Shown here one piece after another: positions 18,274-27,615 of a stretch of DNA of 64,000 bases. The DNA is from Winogradskyella alexanderae (lineage in GTDB: Bacteria > Bacteroidota > Bacteroidia > Flavobacteriales > Flavobacteriaceae). The DNA is taken from contig NZ_JAIUJR010000007.1 of assembly GCF_020166335.1 (NCBI RefSeq), forward strand, positions 62,001-126,000. Reading direction: 5' to 3'. The position numbers and the translations under genes were made by a program. Under the pieces are notes generated by a model. That model was not told the origin of the DNA and made no database searches. It worked only from the letters and a program-made list of their open reading frames with translations. Each line of letters begins with the position of its first letter. Position 1 is the first letter of the stretch.

Positions 18274-19959
18274 ATGTTTAAAACAGACGGTTCATATCTG
18301 CATATTTTAGAAGTCGATGAAACTGAGGCACTGCCTGATTTATTTACCTATCCTTTTTATTACGAACCTCATCCTTTATGCATTAAGGCATCGTTGGAAA
18401 TACAAGACTATTTAGTTTCTCAAAAAGAGTTTGAACATAATTTTGGACTAGATGATATAAAATCGGGCTTGCCTATTGGTAAGATGTTTGGTGTAATGGT
18501 GGTTGAGGATAGACATAGCAACATATTTTATTTAGCAGGGTTTTCAGGTAAGCTTGCCGAAAGCAACTTTATCACGGGTTTTGTACCACCTATTTACGAC
18601 ACATTAAATCCTTCTGGTTTTTATAAAAAGGGAGAGGCTGAATTAAATAGGATTAATGCTGAAATTGACGCTTTAGAACATTCGCCGCAGTATATTAATG
18701 CAAAAGCAAAGTATGAGGATTTAAAGTTTCAATTTGAAGAAGCGCTACTTGAATTTAAAGCCTTGCAAAAGAGAGAAAAGGTGGCACGTGATAAAGCACG
18801 TTTTGAAGGCCAATTACATTTAAACTCAACTCAATACAAACAACTTTTAGAAGAATTAAAAAAACAGAGCATATACTATCATTTTAGATTAAGAGATCTA
18901 AAATCAGATTGGCAAAAAAAAATAGATTGGCAAAAAAAAGTTTTATCTGGATTTGAAGAAGAAATTAATCAACTTAGAAAGAAGCGCAGGGTCAAATCAG
19001 CTAAACTTCAAAAGGCCATACATGATCAGTATCAATTTTTGAATTTTAGAGGAGAGAACAGGGACTTAAATTCAATATTTGAAAGTACACAACTAGGTCA
19101 ACCACCAGCAGGAGCAGGCGAATGTGTTGCTCCTAAATTATTTCAATTTGCTTATCAAAATAAATTAAAACCAATAGCCATGGCAGAATTTTGGTGGGGT
19201 GCGTCACCGAAATCTGAAGTAAGAAGACATAAACAGTTCTACCCATCGTGTCGCGGAAAATGCGAACCCATTCTTGGGCATATGATGAAGGGCCTTGAGG
19301 TTGAGCCGAACCCAATGGAAAAGGTACCCAATGAACATACGAAACTCGAAATTATATATGAAGATGATTTTTTGTTATTAGTCAATAAACCTCATGAATT
19401 TTTATCTGTTCCAGGAAAAACCATTAAGGATTCTGTCCAAACAAGGATGAAGACCTATTTACCAGAAGCTAAAGGGCCTCTTCTAGTTCATCGATTAGAC
19501 ATGTCCACTTCTGGATTACTTTTGGTAGCAAAAAACGAAAAAACCCATAAAAATCTTCAAAAACAGTTTATTGAACGTTCGGTAAAAAAGCGTTACATAG
19601 CCTTACTTGACGGTGTAATTGATAAATCTGAAGGGTATATCGAATTACCTTTACGTGTTGATTTAAATAATAGGCCCAGGCAATTGGTTTGTTATGCGCA
19701 CGGTAAACCAGGGAAGACCAAGTACAGAGTCCTTGCTTTAGAAAAAAATCGAACAAGAGTTCACTTCTACCCAATTACAGGAAGAACGCATCAATTAAGA
19801 GTGCATGCGGCGCATCATAAAGGTCTTGACATGCCCATTGTTGGAGATGACCTTTATGGAAAAAAAGCAGAACGATTGTACTTACATGCCGAACAATTGA
19901 CTTTTGAACATCCGGTAACAAAAGAAAGACTCACTTTTACAAGTGAGCCTTCCTTCTAA
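18274..19959 (+). CDS. RluA-family pseudouridine synthase with long N-terminal extension
   Basis: 561 residues, about twice a usual RluA protein. The catalytic domain (about 350-561) has L-L-V-H-R-L-D-M-S-T-S-G-L with the catalytic Asp near 408, and T-G-R-T-H-Q-L-R-V-H near 505. The first 350 residues include a small globular part, a charged coiled coil at about 120-250, and a conserved-looking block G-A-G-E-C-V-A-P-K-L and Y-P-S-C-R-G-K-C-E near 275-335 whose Cys/His set could bind metal. Such extended forms occur in flavobacteria and vibrios. It would isomerise uridines in rRNA or tRNA; the exact site is unknown. It is convergent with fahA. Confidence 0.87.
   Translation: MFKTDGSYLHILEVDETEALPDLFTYPFYYEPHPLCIKASLEIQDYLVSQKEFEHNFGLDDIKSGLPIGKMFGVMVVEDRHSNIFYLAGFSGKLAESNFITGFVPPIYDTLNPSGFYKKGEAELNRINAEIDALEHSPQYINAKAKYEDLKFQFEEALLEFKALQKREKVARDKARFEGQLHLNSTQYKQLLEELKKQSIYYHFRLRDLKSDWQKKIDWQKKVLSGFEEEINQLRKKRRVKSAKLQKAIHDQYQFLNFRGENRDLNSIFESTQLGQPPAGAGECVAPKLFQFAYQNKLKPIAMAEFWWGASPKSEVRRHKQFYPSCRGKCEPILGHMMKGLEVEPNPMEKVPNEHTKLEIIYEDDFLLLVNKPHEFLSVPGKTIKDSVQTRMKTYLPEAKGPLLVHRLDMSTSGLLLVAKNEKTHKNLQKQFIERSVKKRYIALLDGVIDKSEGYIELPLRVDLNNRPRQLVCYAHGKPGKTKYRVLALEKNRTRVHFYPITGRTHQLRVHAAHHKGLDMPIVGDDLYGKKAERLYLHAEQLTFEHPVTKERLTFTSEPSF
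19930..19947 (-). terminator. Possible fahA terminator inside the 3' end of the rluA-like gene
   Basis: CTCACTT (19930-19936), TTAC loop, AAGTGAG (19941-19947). On the minus strand the stem is followed by a U-rich run (TCTTTCTTTTG), so it could end fahA transcripts 31 bases past the fahA stop. Confidence 0.35.
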
Positions 19960-19977
19960 GTAAAATATTTGAGTAAT

Positions 19978-21270
19978 TTATTTTTTCTTTTTTGGGTTAA
20001 AAACTGGTAGTAACTGTGTTTTTACCTGACCAAATCCTATACGGACATCCTCATTTTCGCTATGTGCCCTCATAACAACAGTATCATAATCGTTAATGAA
20101 TTTGCGTTCACTACCATCTTTTAATTTTATTGGTTTCGTTCCTTTCCAAGTTAACTCCAACATAGAGCCAAAAGAATCTTCTGTTGGACCAGAAATTGTT
20201 CCACTTCCCATCATGTCACCAGCATTGACAGGACAGCCATTCACTGTGTGATGTGCCAATTGCTGTGCCATATTCCAATACATATGTTTAAAATTGGTTT
20301 TGCACACTGTGGTTTCTTTTCCACCTTTAGGGATTATTCCTGCTTCTAAATGAATATCAAAACTATGTTTGCCTTTAGTTTGAAGGTAGGGTAGCGGTTT
20401 TGGATTTTGCTTTGGGCTCTCAACTCTGAAAGGCTCCAAGGCATCAAGAGTAACGATCCATGGAGACATTGATGATGCAAAATTCTTTCCTAAGAATGGT
20501 CCTAATGGCACATACTCCCATTTTTGAATATCCCTTGCCGACCAATCATTAAGTAGTACCAGCCCAAATATATATTCTTCAGCTTCCTCAACAGGAATAG
20601 GTTCGCCTAAATCGTTAGCATCCGTAGTAATAAAGGCCATTTCAACCTCAAAATCAACTAATTTGCTCGGGCCAAATACTGGTTTGTCGGCACCTTCTGG
20701 TAAAGTTTGTCCTTGAGGTCTATTAATTGGTATATGTGTTGTAACTATTGAAGAGCTTCTACCATGATAGCCAACAGGCATGTGCAACCAATTAGGCATT
20801 AGTGCATTTTCAGGATCTCTAAACATAGAACCTACATTTGTGGCATGTTCCTTACTAGCATAGAAATCCGTGTAATCACCAACGTGAATTGGCATTTGCA
20901 TTTCAATTTCATCTAATCTGAAACAGATTATTTCCTTGTGCTTAGTGTTGTTTTTCAGTGTCTCATTATTCGCATCAAAAACTTCTGCTACACGTTTTCT
21001 TACTGCACGCCAAGTTTTTCTTCCGTCAGCGATAAAGTCGTTCAGTGAGTCTTGTAGAAAGATATCATCTGTCAATGGTATTCCATCAAAATAACCTAGT
21101 TGATGCATGGCACCTAAATCAATTGCAGTATCTCCAATTCTTGTTCCTATTGTTATGATATCCTCTCTTGTTAAGAAAACTCCAAAAGGTATGTTCTGTA
21201 TAGGAAAATCAGAGTACTTATTGACGTAGAGCCAAGATTTTCTATTTGGGTCATTTGCTGATAACGGCAT
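19978..21270 (-). CDS. fahA: Fumarylacetoacetase
   Basis: 430 residues, as in eukaryotic-type FAH. An N-terminal SH3-like domain (1-120) is followed by the FAH catalytic fold: F-E-V-E-M-A-F-I-T with metal-binding Glu residues near 210, N-D-W-S-A-R-D-I-Q-K-W-E with metal Asp near 245, and L-G-K-N-F-A-S-S-M-S-P-W. It hydrolyses 4-fumarylacetoacetate to fumarate and acetoacetate, the last step of tyrosine degradation through homogentisate. The other pathway genes are not in the window. A TAGGTTTG -7 box lies 37 bases upstream; glyA is divergent. Confidence 0.96.
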   Translation of the reverse strand: MPLSANDPNRKSWLYVNKYSDFPIQNIPFGVFLTREDIITIGTRIGDTAIDLGAMHQLGYFDGIPLTDDIFLQDSLNDFIADGRKTWRAVRKRVAEVFDANNETLKNNTKHKEIICFRLDEIEMQMPIHVGDYTDFYASKEHATNVGSMFRDPENALMPNWLHMPVGYHGRSSSIVTTHIPINRPQGQTLPEGADKPVFGPSKLVDFEVEMAFITTDANDLGEPIPVEEAEEYIFGLVLLNDWSARDIQKWEYVPLGPFLGKNFASSMSPWIVTLDALEPFRVESPKQNPKPLPYLQTKGKHSFDIHLEAGIIPKGGKETTVCKTNFKHMYWNMAQQLAHHTVNGCPVNAGDMMGSGTISGPTEDSFGSMLELTWKGTKPIKLKDGSERKFINDYDTVVMRAHSENEDVRIGFGQVKTQLLPVFNPKKKK

Positions 21271-21307
21271 GATGTATTTGTTGATTAAATGTTCATTATT
21301 TTCTATT

Positions 21308-21315
21308 CAAACCTA
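21308..21315 (-). promoter_or_regulatory. -7 promoter box of fahA
   Basis: Minus-strand TAGGTTTG, exact TAnnTTTG, 37 bases before the fahA start. No clear -33. Confidence 0.45.
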
Positions 21316-21347
21316 CATAATTTTTAATATTAAAACTAATGTTTTAC

Positions 21348-21355
21348 TATTTTTG
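21348..21355 (+). promoter_or_regulatory. -7 promoter box of glyA
   Basis: TATTTTTG, exact TAnnTTTG, 27 bases before the glyA ATG. No TTG at the expected distance. I saw no glycine riboswitch in this gap. Confidence 0.4.
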
Positions 21356-21382
21356 ATTTTCATTTAAAGATAGACAAAATTT

Positions 21383-22657
21383 ATGCAACGAGACGAACAG
21401 ATTTTTGAACTTATTCAAGCAGAGAAGGAACGACAAACAGATGGAATTGAGCTGATAGCTTCTGAGAATTTTGTGAGTGATCAGGTTATGGAAGCTACGG
21501 GTTCTGTTTTAACGAATAAGTATGCTGAAGGTTATCCTGGTAAGCGTTATTATGGTGGATGTGAAATAGTTGATGAGGTTGAATTAATTGCCATAGAACG
21601 TGCCAAGACGTTGTTCGGTGCGGCTTATGCAAATGTTCAGCCGCATTCTGGTAGTCAGGCTAATACCGCTGTATTTCATGCTTGCTTAAAACCAGGTGAT
21701 ACTATTTTAGGTTTTGATTTAGCCCATGGCGGACATTTAACACATGGCTCGCCAGTTAATTTTTCCGGAAGATTGTACAGACCTACTTTTTATGGTGTTA
21801 AAAAGGATACAGGATATATAGACTATGATATGTTATCTGATATGGCTGAGAAAGAGCAACCTCAATTGATTATTGCTGGTGCTTCTGCATATTCCAGAGA
21901 TATAGATTTTGCAAAATTCAGAGAAATTGCAGACAACGTTGGTGCCATTTTATTAGCTGATATATCGCATCCTTCTGGTCTAATCGCAAAGGGTATATTA
22001 AATGATCCTATGCCACATTGCCATGTTGTTACTACTACAACACATAAAACATTGAGAGGTCCGAGAGGAGGTATGATTATGATGGGGGAAAATATAGATA
22101 ATCCATTTGGTATTACTTTAAAAAGCGGTAAGCTCAGAAAAATGTCTGGTTTACTCGACTCGGGCGTTTTCCCAGGCAATCAAGGAGGTCCATTAGAGCA
22201 CGTTATTGCAGCAAAAGCCATTGCGTTTGGGGAAGCCTTAAGTGATGCGTTTTTGCACTATATGCTCCAAGTAAAGAAAAATGCAGATGCTATGGCAAAA
22301 GCATTTGTTGCTAAGGATTATAATTTAATTTCAGGTGGAACTGACAACCATATGATGTTAATAGATCTTAGAAATAAAAACATAACTGGGAAGGATGCGG
22401 AGAATGCATTAGTTAAAGCAGACATAACTGTAAATAAAAATATGGTACCATTTGATACCGAATCACCTTTTGTAACATCAGGCATTAGAGTTGGTACACC
22501 AGCAATAACAACAAGAGGCCTGAAAGAAAATGATATGGCTTACGTTGTTGATTTGATTGATGAGGTCATTACCAACCATACTGATGAAACAGTTTTAGAA
22601 GGTGTCGCTACTAAGGTAAATGAATTAATGAGCGGAAGACCGTTATTTAACGCATAG
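21383..22657 (+). CDS. glyA: Serine hydroxymethyltransferase
   Basis: 424 residues. The N-terminus ([23 protein letters not shown]) and the PLP-binding segment [15 protein letters not shown], with the Schiff-base Lys near residue 225, are diagnostic. It converts serine and tetrahydrofolate to glycine and 5,10-methylene-THF in the cytoplasm. Monocistronic, with a terminator 22 bases after the stop. Confidence 0.98.
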   Translation: MQRDEQIFELIQAEKERQTDGIELIASENFVSDQVMEATGSVLTNKYAEGYPGKRYYGGCEIVDEVELIAIERAKTLFGAAYANVQPHSGSQANTAVFHACLKPGDTILGFDLAHGGHLTHGSPVNFSGRLYRPTFYGVKKDTGYIDYDMLSDMAEKEQPQLIIAGASAYSRDIDFAKFREIADNVGAILLADISHPSGLIAKGILNDPMPHCHVVTTTTHKTLRGPRGGMIMMGENIDNPFGITLKSGKLRKMSGLLDSGVFPGNQGGPLEHVIAAKAIAFGEALSDAFLHYMLQVKKNADAMAKAFVAKDYNLISGGTDNHMMLIDLRNKNITGKDAENALVKADITVNKNMVPFDTESPFVTSGIRVGTPAITTRGLKENDMAYVVDLIDEVITNHTDETVLEGVATKVNELMSGRPLFNA

Positions 22658-22679
22658 CATAGATACACAGAATTCTTAG

Positions 22680-22718
22680 AAAGTCTTTAAGCTGTGGTTT
22701 GAAAGGCTTTTTTTGTTT
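22680..22718 (+). terminator. glyA terminator
   Basis: AAAGTCTTT (22680-22688) pairs with AAAGGCTTT (22702-22710), with one G-U pair, followed by a T-rich run. Confidence 0.65.
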
Positions 22719-22720
22719 TT

Positions 22721-24295
22721 TTAATCTTCTAAAGGGATGCTCTCATAAGCACCGGCGTCTGGGAAAGAACTACGGACTATACCCAAAATATCGTTTGGAA
22801 CCAAGGCAGAAAAAATCATAGATCCAATGCCGTTTGCACCAGAATTTTCACCAATGGCCATCAAATTATCAAATGCATTTTCAAAATCAGGATCAATATT
22901 AAAAATATTACCTTCATAGACGTTAGTATCGCTGAATATATAATTGCCAGTATTGGCGAGGTTTGCATTGTCAAAACGCAATAAACAGTTATTAAATTTA
23001 AAATTAAATACGCTTCCTCTACTATCTAGGAAAAACTCTGGATTATCATTTCCGTAAACAATACAATTATTAAAATTTGCTTCAATTAGGTCGTTGGTAA
23101 TGGTGACTCCATTTTCATCTTCTACATAATCATTTAACAAAAGTGCAGGAAATTGTCTAAAACTCGTATTCCAATAATTGGCAATGGTAGAATGCGTAAA
23201 GTTATATTTTCCTCCTAACGTTCCTGCAAATGAGGACTGACCTGAATTGTTAATGACAAGATTTTCACCAGAGATTGATGTTGCCCTGCCTAAAATACCA
23301 AAAGCACTTGAGTTGAAGACTTGAGAATTTGTGATGGTTAATTTGTCATTCGGTTCGTCTTGGTTGCCTTCCGACAAAATACCAATTGTGGCGTTTTTGA
23401 TAGTTGCGTAATTAATGGTATTATTTATGCTTCCGTTAAACAACCAAATGGTTCCCCATTGACCAGGTACTTCAGAAAATAAGGGTTCTAATCGATCTCC
23501 TTCTAAAATCACCTCATTTTCTGGTGATTCATGATCTGCACTTATAGATCCATTAATATTAAGCGTACCGCCATTTGTAACAATTATACCTGAATCTGCA
23601 TGAAAATGTACACGTGTACCAGGTTCCATTGTAAGTATTTTTCCTTCTCCAACTCCAGCATAGCCATATATAACATAGGGTTTTTCATTAGTGAACGTCA
23701 ACTCATCATCTTCTAAAAATCGTCCTTGTAATGTTGTCTCATCTAAATTGCCATCACCATCAACATCAAAAGTTAATGTTTCAATTATACCTGTGTTTTC
23801 GTCTCTATTTGGGTAAATAAATACAGCATCTTTTACAAGCGTTACCAAATCTACATCCTGCTGATTATTTCCTGAGTCAAAAAGGATGCGATCGGTATAT
23901 AAAAACTGTGTATCTGAATTGGTAAGCGTTTCAATATCTATTGTTGTTTCTATGAAAATGAATAGACTATCATTAGCGAGTAATTCTACATTTTCAAAAA
24001 ACTTACCTTCTTGATTTCCTTCAAGTCCAGTTGTACCGTCAACATTCATTCTGTAAAATGAATTAACTCCATTTTCCAATTGAATGGTAGGAATTACAAT
24101 ATCCTCGTTACTTCTATTGTATACCTTTAAATTGTATGTACTTGAACCAATATTGGTAAAGATGGTATCAAGATAAACCGTATCCTTTGCAAATTCAAGA
24201 TTTCCCTTGCTTGGAGAAAATTCAAAGTCATTTCGGCATGAACTCCAAAAAACAATTAATCCAAAAAAAAGTAAGAATAAAAGCAGACGCTTCAT
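22721..24295 (-). CDS. Predicted right-handed beta-helix lipoprotein
   Basis: 524 residues with a lipoprotein signal (F-W-S-S-C, Cys 20). Residues 25-110 look like an Ig-like or 'choice of anchor' domain (F-A-K-D-T-V-Y-L-D-T-I-F-T-N-I-G-S). From about 220 on, repeats such as V-T-N-G-G-T-L-N-I-N-G-S, I-N-Y-A-T-I-K-N-A-T-I-G-I and F-N-N-C-I-V-Y-G-N are typical of parallel beta-helix (NosD/pectate-lyase-like) turns. It is probably a surface or periplasmic lipoprotein; family members have no assigned activity, and no catalytic residues are evident. It is in line with the 24375 gene but separated by 79 bases. Confidence 0.7.
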   Translation of the reverse strand: MKRLLLFLLFFGLIVFWSSCRNDFEFSPSKGNLEFAKDTVYLDTIFTNIGSSTYNLKVYNRSNEDIVIPTIQLENGVNSFYRMNVDGTTGLEGNQEGKFFENVELLANDSLFIFIETTIDIETLTNSDTQFLYTDRILFDSGNNQQDVDLVTLVKDAVFIYPNRDENTGIIETLTFDVDGDGNLDETTLQGRFLEDDELTFTNEKPYVIYGYAGVGEGKILTMEPGTRVHFHADSGIIVTNGGTLNINGSISADHESPENEVILEGDRLEPLFSEVPGQWGTIWLFNGSINNTINYATIKNATIGILSEGNQDEPNDKLTITNSQVFNSSAFGILGRATSISGENLVINNSGQSSFAGTLGGKYNFTHSTIANYWNTSFRQFPALLLNDYVEDENGVTITNDLIEANFNNCIVYGNDNPEFFLDSRGSVFNFKFNNCLLRFDNANLANTGNYIFSDTNVYEGNIFNIDPDFENAFDNLMAIGENSGANGIGSMIFSALVPNDILGIVRSSFPDAGAYESIPLED

Positions 24296-24374
24296 AAGTA
24301 GTAAATAAATAACCTTGGGTTAAAAATATAACTTTTGGATTAATGAATTATTATCAATTAGAACTTTTTCAATC

Positions 24375-25148
24375 CTAATTTTTTCGATTTATACTTTTTT
24401 TATAAGCATCTAATATTTCAAGGAAAAGACTACTATTTTCAACAAATATATCCAGAAGTTCCATTTGCTTTGATTCTTTAAGAAGTTTTGAACTAATACC
24501 TTTTGCAGCGCAAAACTCAAAGAACATTTTTAACTTGCTGGGTGGGATTTTTAAATTTTGCATCAATAGATTTTCATTAAACAAAGAACTGTTGGCAAAC
24601 AGTGAATCTATCTGATGGTACTTTAAGGGTTTGTAAACAGGTGCTTTAAATTTATTCTTCTTTTTGAATAGTTTTACAACTAAGTTCAAGATTCCTAGGA
24701 TATTTGCTCCACCATTATATGCTTCTTCCGGCATATATAAATGTGGATTGTTTTTAATATCTGATAATATGAGTTCTTGAAGCTCTGAATTGTAAGATTC
24801 TTTTTCAAAAACAGGTTGCTCCGCTTCTGCTAGAATTTCTACCTCCTGTAAAGTAGTTACAATTTTTTTGAGTTCAAAAACAGTGGTCTCTCCAAAATGA
24901 TGCTCGGCAATAGCAATGGTTTTAGGTTGATGAAAGAGAGATTCAAAAAAAATACTATCACCTATTTTTGCACGTAGAGCAAAATTTCCTTCTTCATCTG
25001 TTGCTGTTAATCTATTTTGAGTTTTATTGTAAACCTTAATACCCTTAACAGTGGTTGTGGCATCATAAACTTTTGCTTTTAAAATTTGTGCATTTGTAAA
25101 TTGATAAGTAAATAATAACAGACTTGTAAAGAAAAAACGATGCATCAT
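24375..25148 (-). CDS. Exported protein with carboxypeptidase-like regulatory domain
   Basis: 257 residues. Signal peptide 1-20 (ending T-N-A-Q). Residues 22-105 form a CarboxypepD_reg-like Ig domain (L-K-A-K-V-Y-D-A-T-T-T-V-K-G-I-K-V-Y-N, T-D-E-E-G-N-F-A-L-R-A-K-I-G-D), the module at the front of SusC/TonB receptors. The rest is helical and charged, with no barrel, so it is not a TonB receptor. Such stand-alone proteins are common in flavobacteria and of unknown function. Confidence 0.72.
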   Translation of the reverse strand: MMHRFFFTSLLLFTYQFTNAQILKAKVYDATTTVKGIKVYNKTQNRLTATDEEGNFALRAKIGDSIFFESLFHQPKTIAIAEHHFGETTVFELKKIVTTLQEVEILAEAEQPVFEKESYNSELQELILSDIKNNPHLYMPEEAYNGGANILGILNLVVKLFKKKNKFKAPVYKPLKYHQIDSLFANSSLFNENLLMQNLKIPPSKLKMFFEFCAAKGISSKLLKESKQMELLDIFVENSSLFLEILDAYKKSINRKN

Positions 25149-25226
25149 TATTGATTGATGCCTTAAAGAAAAAGGTTTATCTTAAAAATCGTGTGGGCCT
25201 TAATGAAATTTTAACCTAAAGTATTG

Positions 25227-25616
25227 TTAATCAAATAAACCAGCAATTACTGATGGTATACGCCTAGGACGGTTTGATGCTTTGTCCATTAAACACCATT
25301 TGGTTTCGGAATTAACAAGTAATTTGTTTGTGGTTGCATTATGAATTTCAACAATTCTTATGGAAGTAACACCTTCTGAGCTTATGACATAAGTTTTTAG
25401 CTTTAAAACATCTCCAAGTACAGCTTGGTTTTTATAATTAATTATATGTTTTACCAAAACCCAATAATAATTCTGAAGTATTTCCTTGCCTGCATTTTTA
25501 TTCCAATGCGCCTCTGCAATGTCCTGCACCCATTGTACATAGCGAACATTGTTTACATGATTAAGCTGATCTAAATCGTTTTTACTAACGGTTATGGTCT
25601 TTTCAAATACTTGCAT
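25227..25616 (-). CDS. Acyl-CoA thioesterase, hotdog fold
   Basis: 129 residues of the 4HBT (YbgC/FadM-like) hotdog family. The signature D-L-D-Q-L-N-H-V-N-N-V-R-Y near residues 15-27 carries the catalytic Asp/His position; K-T-Y-V-I-S-S-E-G-V and N-S-E-T-K-W-C-L-M complete the fold. It hydrolyses acyl-CoA or related thioesters in the cytoplasm; substrate chain length is unknown. It lies 5 bases after the methyltransferase gene on the same strand, so the two are co-transcribed. Confidence 0.88.
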   Translation of the reverse strand: MQVFEKTITVSKNDLDQLNHVNNVRYVQWVQDIAEAHWNKNAGKEILQNYYWVLVKHIINYKNQAVLGDVLKLKTYVISSEGVTSIRIVEIHNATTNKLLVNSETKWCLMDKASNRPRRIPSVIAGLFD

Positions 25617-25621
25617 AAAAA

Positions 25622-26308
25622 TTAAATTGATGTTATTTCTATTGCAACTTGTTCATTAAATCTATTGTATGTGAGATACTTAAAATTTACATTATACTCC
25701 TTGACAAATTCCATAAATGCTTTGTATTCGCCATCGCGCCAACCAGGATAATTAAAGTATTCATCAAACACAATTACGGTACCTTTTGTAATAAGAGGCT
25801 GTAAATTTTCAAAAATGGTCTTAGTTGATGAATACAGATCGCAGTCTACATGCAAAAATGCAATTGGCATTTTATGTTCCTGGGCAAATTTTGGTAGTGT
25901 ATCAGAGAACCAACCTTTTATTAGCGTAACATTTTTTGAAACCTTAGGTAGTTTATTTTTCTTATGAAAATGACCCGGTAAATAACCGTCTCTCCATGCT
26001 TCTGGTAGTCCTTCAAAAGAATCAAAACCATAAATATTCTCGTTGGGCTTTTCGTTTGCTATTAAGTTAATTGTTTGACCTGAAAAAACACCAAATTCTA
26101 AATATTGCCCATCTATAGAGACATTTTCTAATGCCATTTTAATAACAGTATTTCTCGAGGTTTTTGAATGCACATTTAGCATGTGCGCTTCAATATAAGC
26201 ACAAGTGTCTTCTGCAGCCCTTATTTGTAATCGTGTTTCTAAACTTTTTGGAGAAAGAATACTAATAAGTTTGTTCAATCTCTTATTTCTTTTCAGTATG
26301 CTAATCAT
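25622..26308 (-). CDS. TylF/MycF-type SAM-dependent methyltransferase
   Basis: 228 residues. The TylF pattern is clear: L-E-F-G-V-F-S-G-Q-T-I-N as the SAM loop near 72, Y-G-F-D-S-F-E-G-L-P-E-A-W-R near 93, L-H-V-D-C-D-L-Y-S-S-T near 152 (metal-binding Asp residues) and F-D-E-Y-F-N-Y-P-G-W near 180. TylF enzymes O-methylate deoxysugars of macrolides using Mg2+; in this organism a sugar hydroxyl on a surface glycan is a possible target. No polyketide or glycan genes are adjacent. Followed at 5 bases by a thioesterase. Confidence 0.83.
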   Translation of the reverse strand: MISILKRNKRLNKLISILSPKSLETRLQIRAAEDTCAYIEAHMLNVHSKTSRNTVIKMALENVSIDGQYLEFGVFSGQTINLIANEKPNENIYGFDSFEGLPEAWRDGYLPGHFHKKNKLPKVSKNVTLIKGWFSDTLPKFAQEHKMPIAFLHVDCDLYSSTKTIFENLQPLITKGTVIVFDEYFNYPGWRDGEYKAFMEFVKEYNVNFKYLTYNRFNEQVAIEITSI

Positions 26309-26341
26309 TATATAATGTTAAATCGAGAACTTGACTAATTG

Positions 26342-27370
26342 CTACTTTTTGCTAATTGTAACTTCAAAAATCTTATCCCAATTTTTACCTGTAACAAAAA
26401 TAGTATTACGTTCTGGATTGTAAGCAATGCCATTTAAAACATCCAGATCGTCGTGCTGGGTAACAAGGCTTCGCAAAGGTTTAAAATCAATTACACCTTC
26501 AACGGCACCATTTTTTGGATTTATTATAACGACGCCGTTACGTTGATAAATGTTAGCGTAAATTTTACCATTAATCCACTCTAGTTCATTAAGACTGGGA
26601 ATTTTACCTTTATCGGTGTAAACTTCGATATGGTGTGTTTCAGTAAGATTGCTTTTATCGATAAGCCAAATTTTTTCCGTACCATCAGATTTGTAGAGTT
26701 GTTTCCCATCATTACAAAGTCCCCAGCCTTCTTTGCTATTACCATAATTGAAAGAACCAATTCTTTCAAAACTATCTACATTATAGATAAAACCTCGTTT
26801 ACTTTGCCATGTTAATTGATAAATGCTATCGTTTAAAATGGTCAAGCCTTCTCCAAAAAATGAAGACGCCAAATCTACATTCTTTAGAACTTTTCCAGTC
26901 TCAAATTCCAATTTACGAAGTTTTGATTCACCACGTTGTCCCGTACTCTCAAATAATTGACCGTTATAAAATTCTAAGCCTTGAGTGTAGGAAGTTATAT
27001 CGTGTGGGTAGCTATTTACAATCTCATAGGTGTAAATGTCTGGGCGCTGATTGTTATAAATTTCAATATCCTTAGAAATTGTTTCAATTTCGTCATTATA
27101 ACTTATGTTGGCCTCTATCATATTTTTGCCCAACGGCACATCCTCCAATAAGTAGTTTTCCTCAATTGGCTGACCATTTAAACTGTAACTTACAGATTCA
27201 ATATTCAGTTTTTTAGGATTGTTTATGGATAGATTAAGTTGATCTCCAAGTTGAATTATTTTTGAGTTTGTATTTATGGATAAGCCACTCTTTTTTGTTG
27301 TATTTGTATCGCCACAGCATAATACTAAAAGGCCTATTGTTATAGCTATAAAATGATTAACCAATCGCAT
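26342..27370 (-). CDS. Glutaminyl-peptide cyclotransferase (lipoprotein)
   Basis: 342 residues with a lipoprotein signal (L-L-V-L-C-C-G-D, Cys about 18). After an Ig-like N-terminal part (25-105) comes the five-bladed glutamine cyclotransferase propeller: H-D-I-T-S-Y-T-Q-G-L-E-F-Y, L-F-E-S-T-G-Q-R-G-E-S-K-L and L-N-E-L-E-W-I-N-G-K-I-Y-A-N, which are family signatures. It converts N-terminal Gln of exported proteins to pyroglutamate, protecting them from aminopeptidases. It acts in the periplasm. 33 bases separate it from the downstream TylF-like gene, so all three may share an operon. Confidence 0.92.
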   Translation of the reverse strand: MRLVNHFIAITIGLLVLCCGDTNTTKKSGLSINTNSKIIQLGDQLNLSINNPKKLNIESVSYSLNGQPIEENYLLEDVPLGKNMIEANISYNDEIETISKDIEIYNNQRPDIYTYEIVNSYPHDITSYTQGLEFYNGQLFESTGQRGESKLRKLEFETGKVLKNVDLASSFFGEGLTILNDSIYQLTWQSKRGFIYNVDSFERIGSFNYGNSKEGWGLCNDGKQLYKSDGTEKIWLIDKSNLTETHHIEVYTDKGKIPSLNELEWINGKIYANIYQRNGVVIINPKNGAVEGVIDFKPLRSLVTQHDDLDVLNGIAYNPERNTIFVTGKNWDKIFEVTISKK

Positions 27371-27424
27371 TGTTTATCCAAAATTTTTGGGCAAGTTATT
27401 AAATAAAATTCAGTTTAAAAATCA

Positions 27425-27454
27425 TTGTGAAAGTATTAAAAGGTTGTATCTTTG
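27425..27454 (+). promoter_or_regulatory. Promoter of ffs
   Basis: TTG at 27425-27427, 19 bases, then TATCTTTG at 27447-27454: a full match to the Bacteroidetes consensus TTG-N19-TAnnTTTG, five bases before the RNA. Confidence 0.85.
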
Positions 27455-27458
27455 CGCC

Positions 27459-27556
27459 CGGGCAAGTCCTGCACAACCAGCTCCTGCTTAATCCTCCAGG
27501 GCGGGAACGCAGCAAAGGTACGCGGTCGTAGCGGTGTGATGTAGGTAGCTTGCCCT
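27459..27556 (+). ncRNA. ffs: Small signal recognition particle RNA (4.5S)
   Basis: The ends pair: GGGCAAG (27460-27466) with CTTGCCC (27549-27555), followed by a T-run that ends transcription. The apex holds the conserved SRP domain IV: CAGGGCGGGAACGCAGCAA around 27497-27515, corresponding to the E. coli segment with the GGAA tetraloop and AGCAGCC asymmetric loop that binds Ffh. The RNA is about 98 bases, as in small bacterial SRP RNAs without an Alu domain. It directs cotranslational targeting to the membrane. Confidence 0.93.
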
Positions 27557-27615
27557 TTTTTTGTACAATAAAGTCATCTTTAAATTTGTATTTTCGAAGT
27601 ATAATCTAAAAAAGT

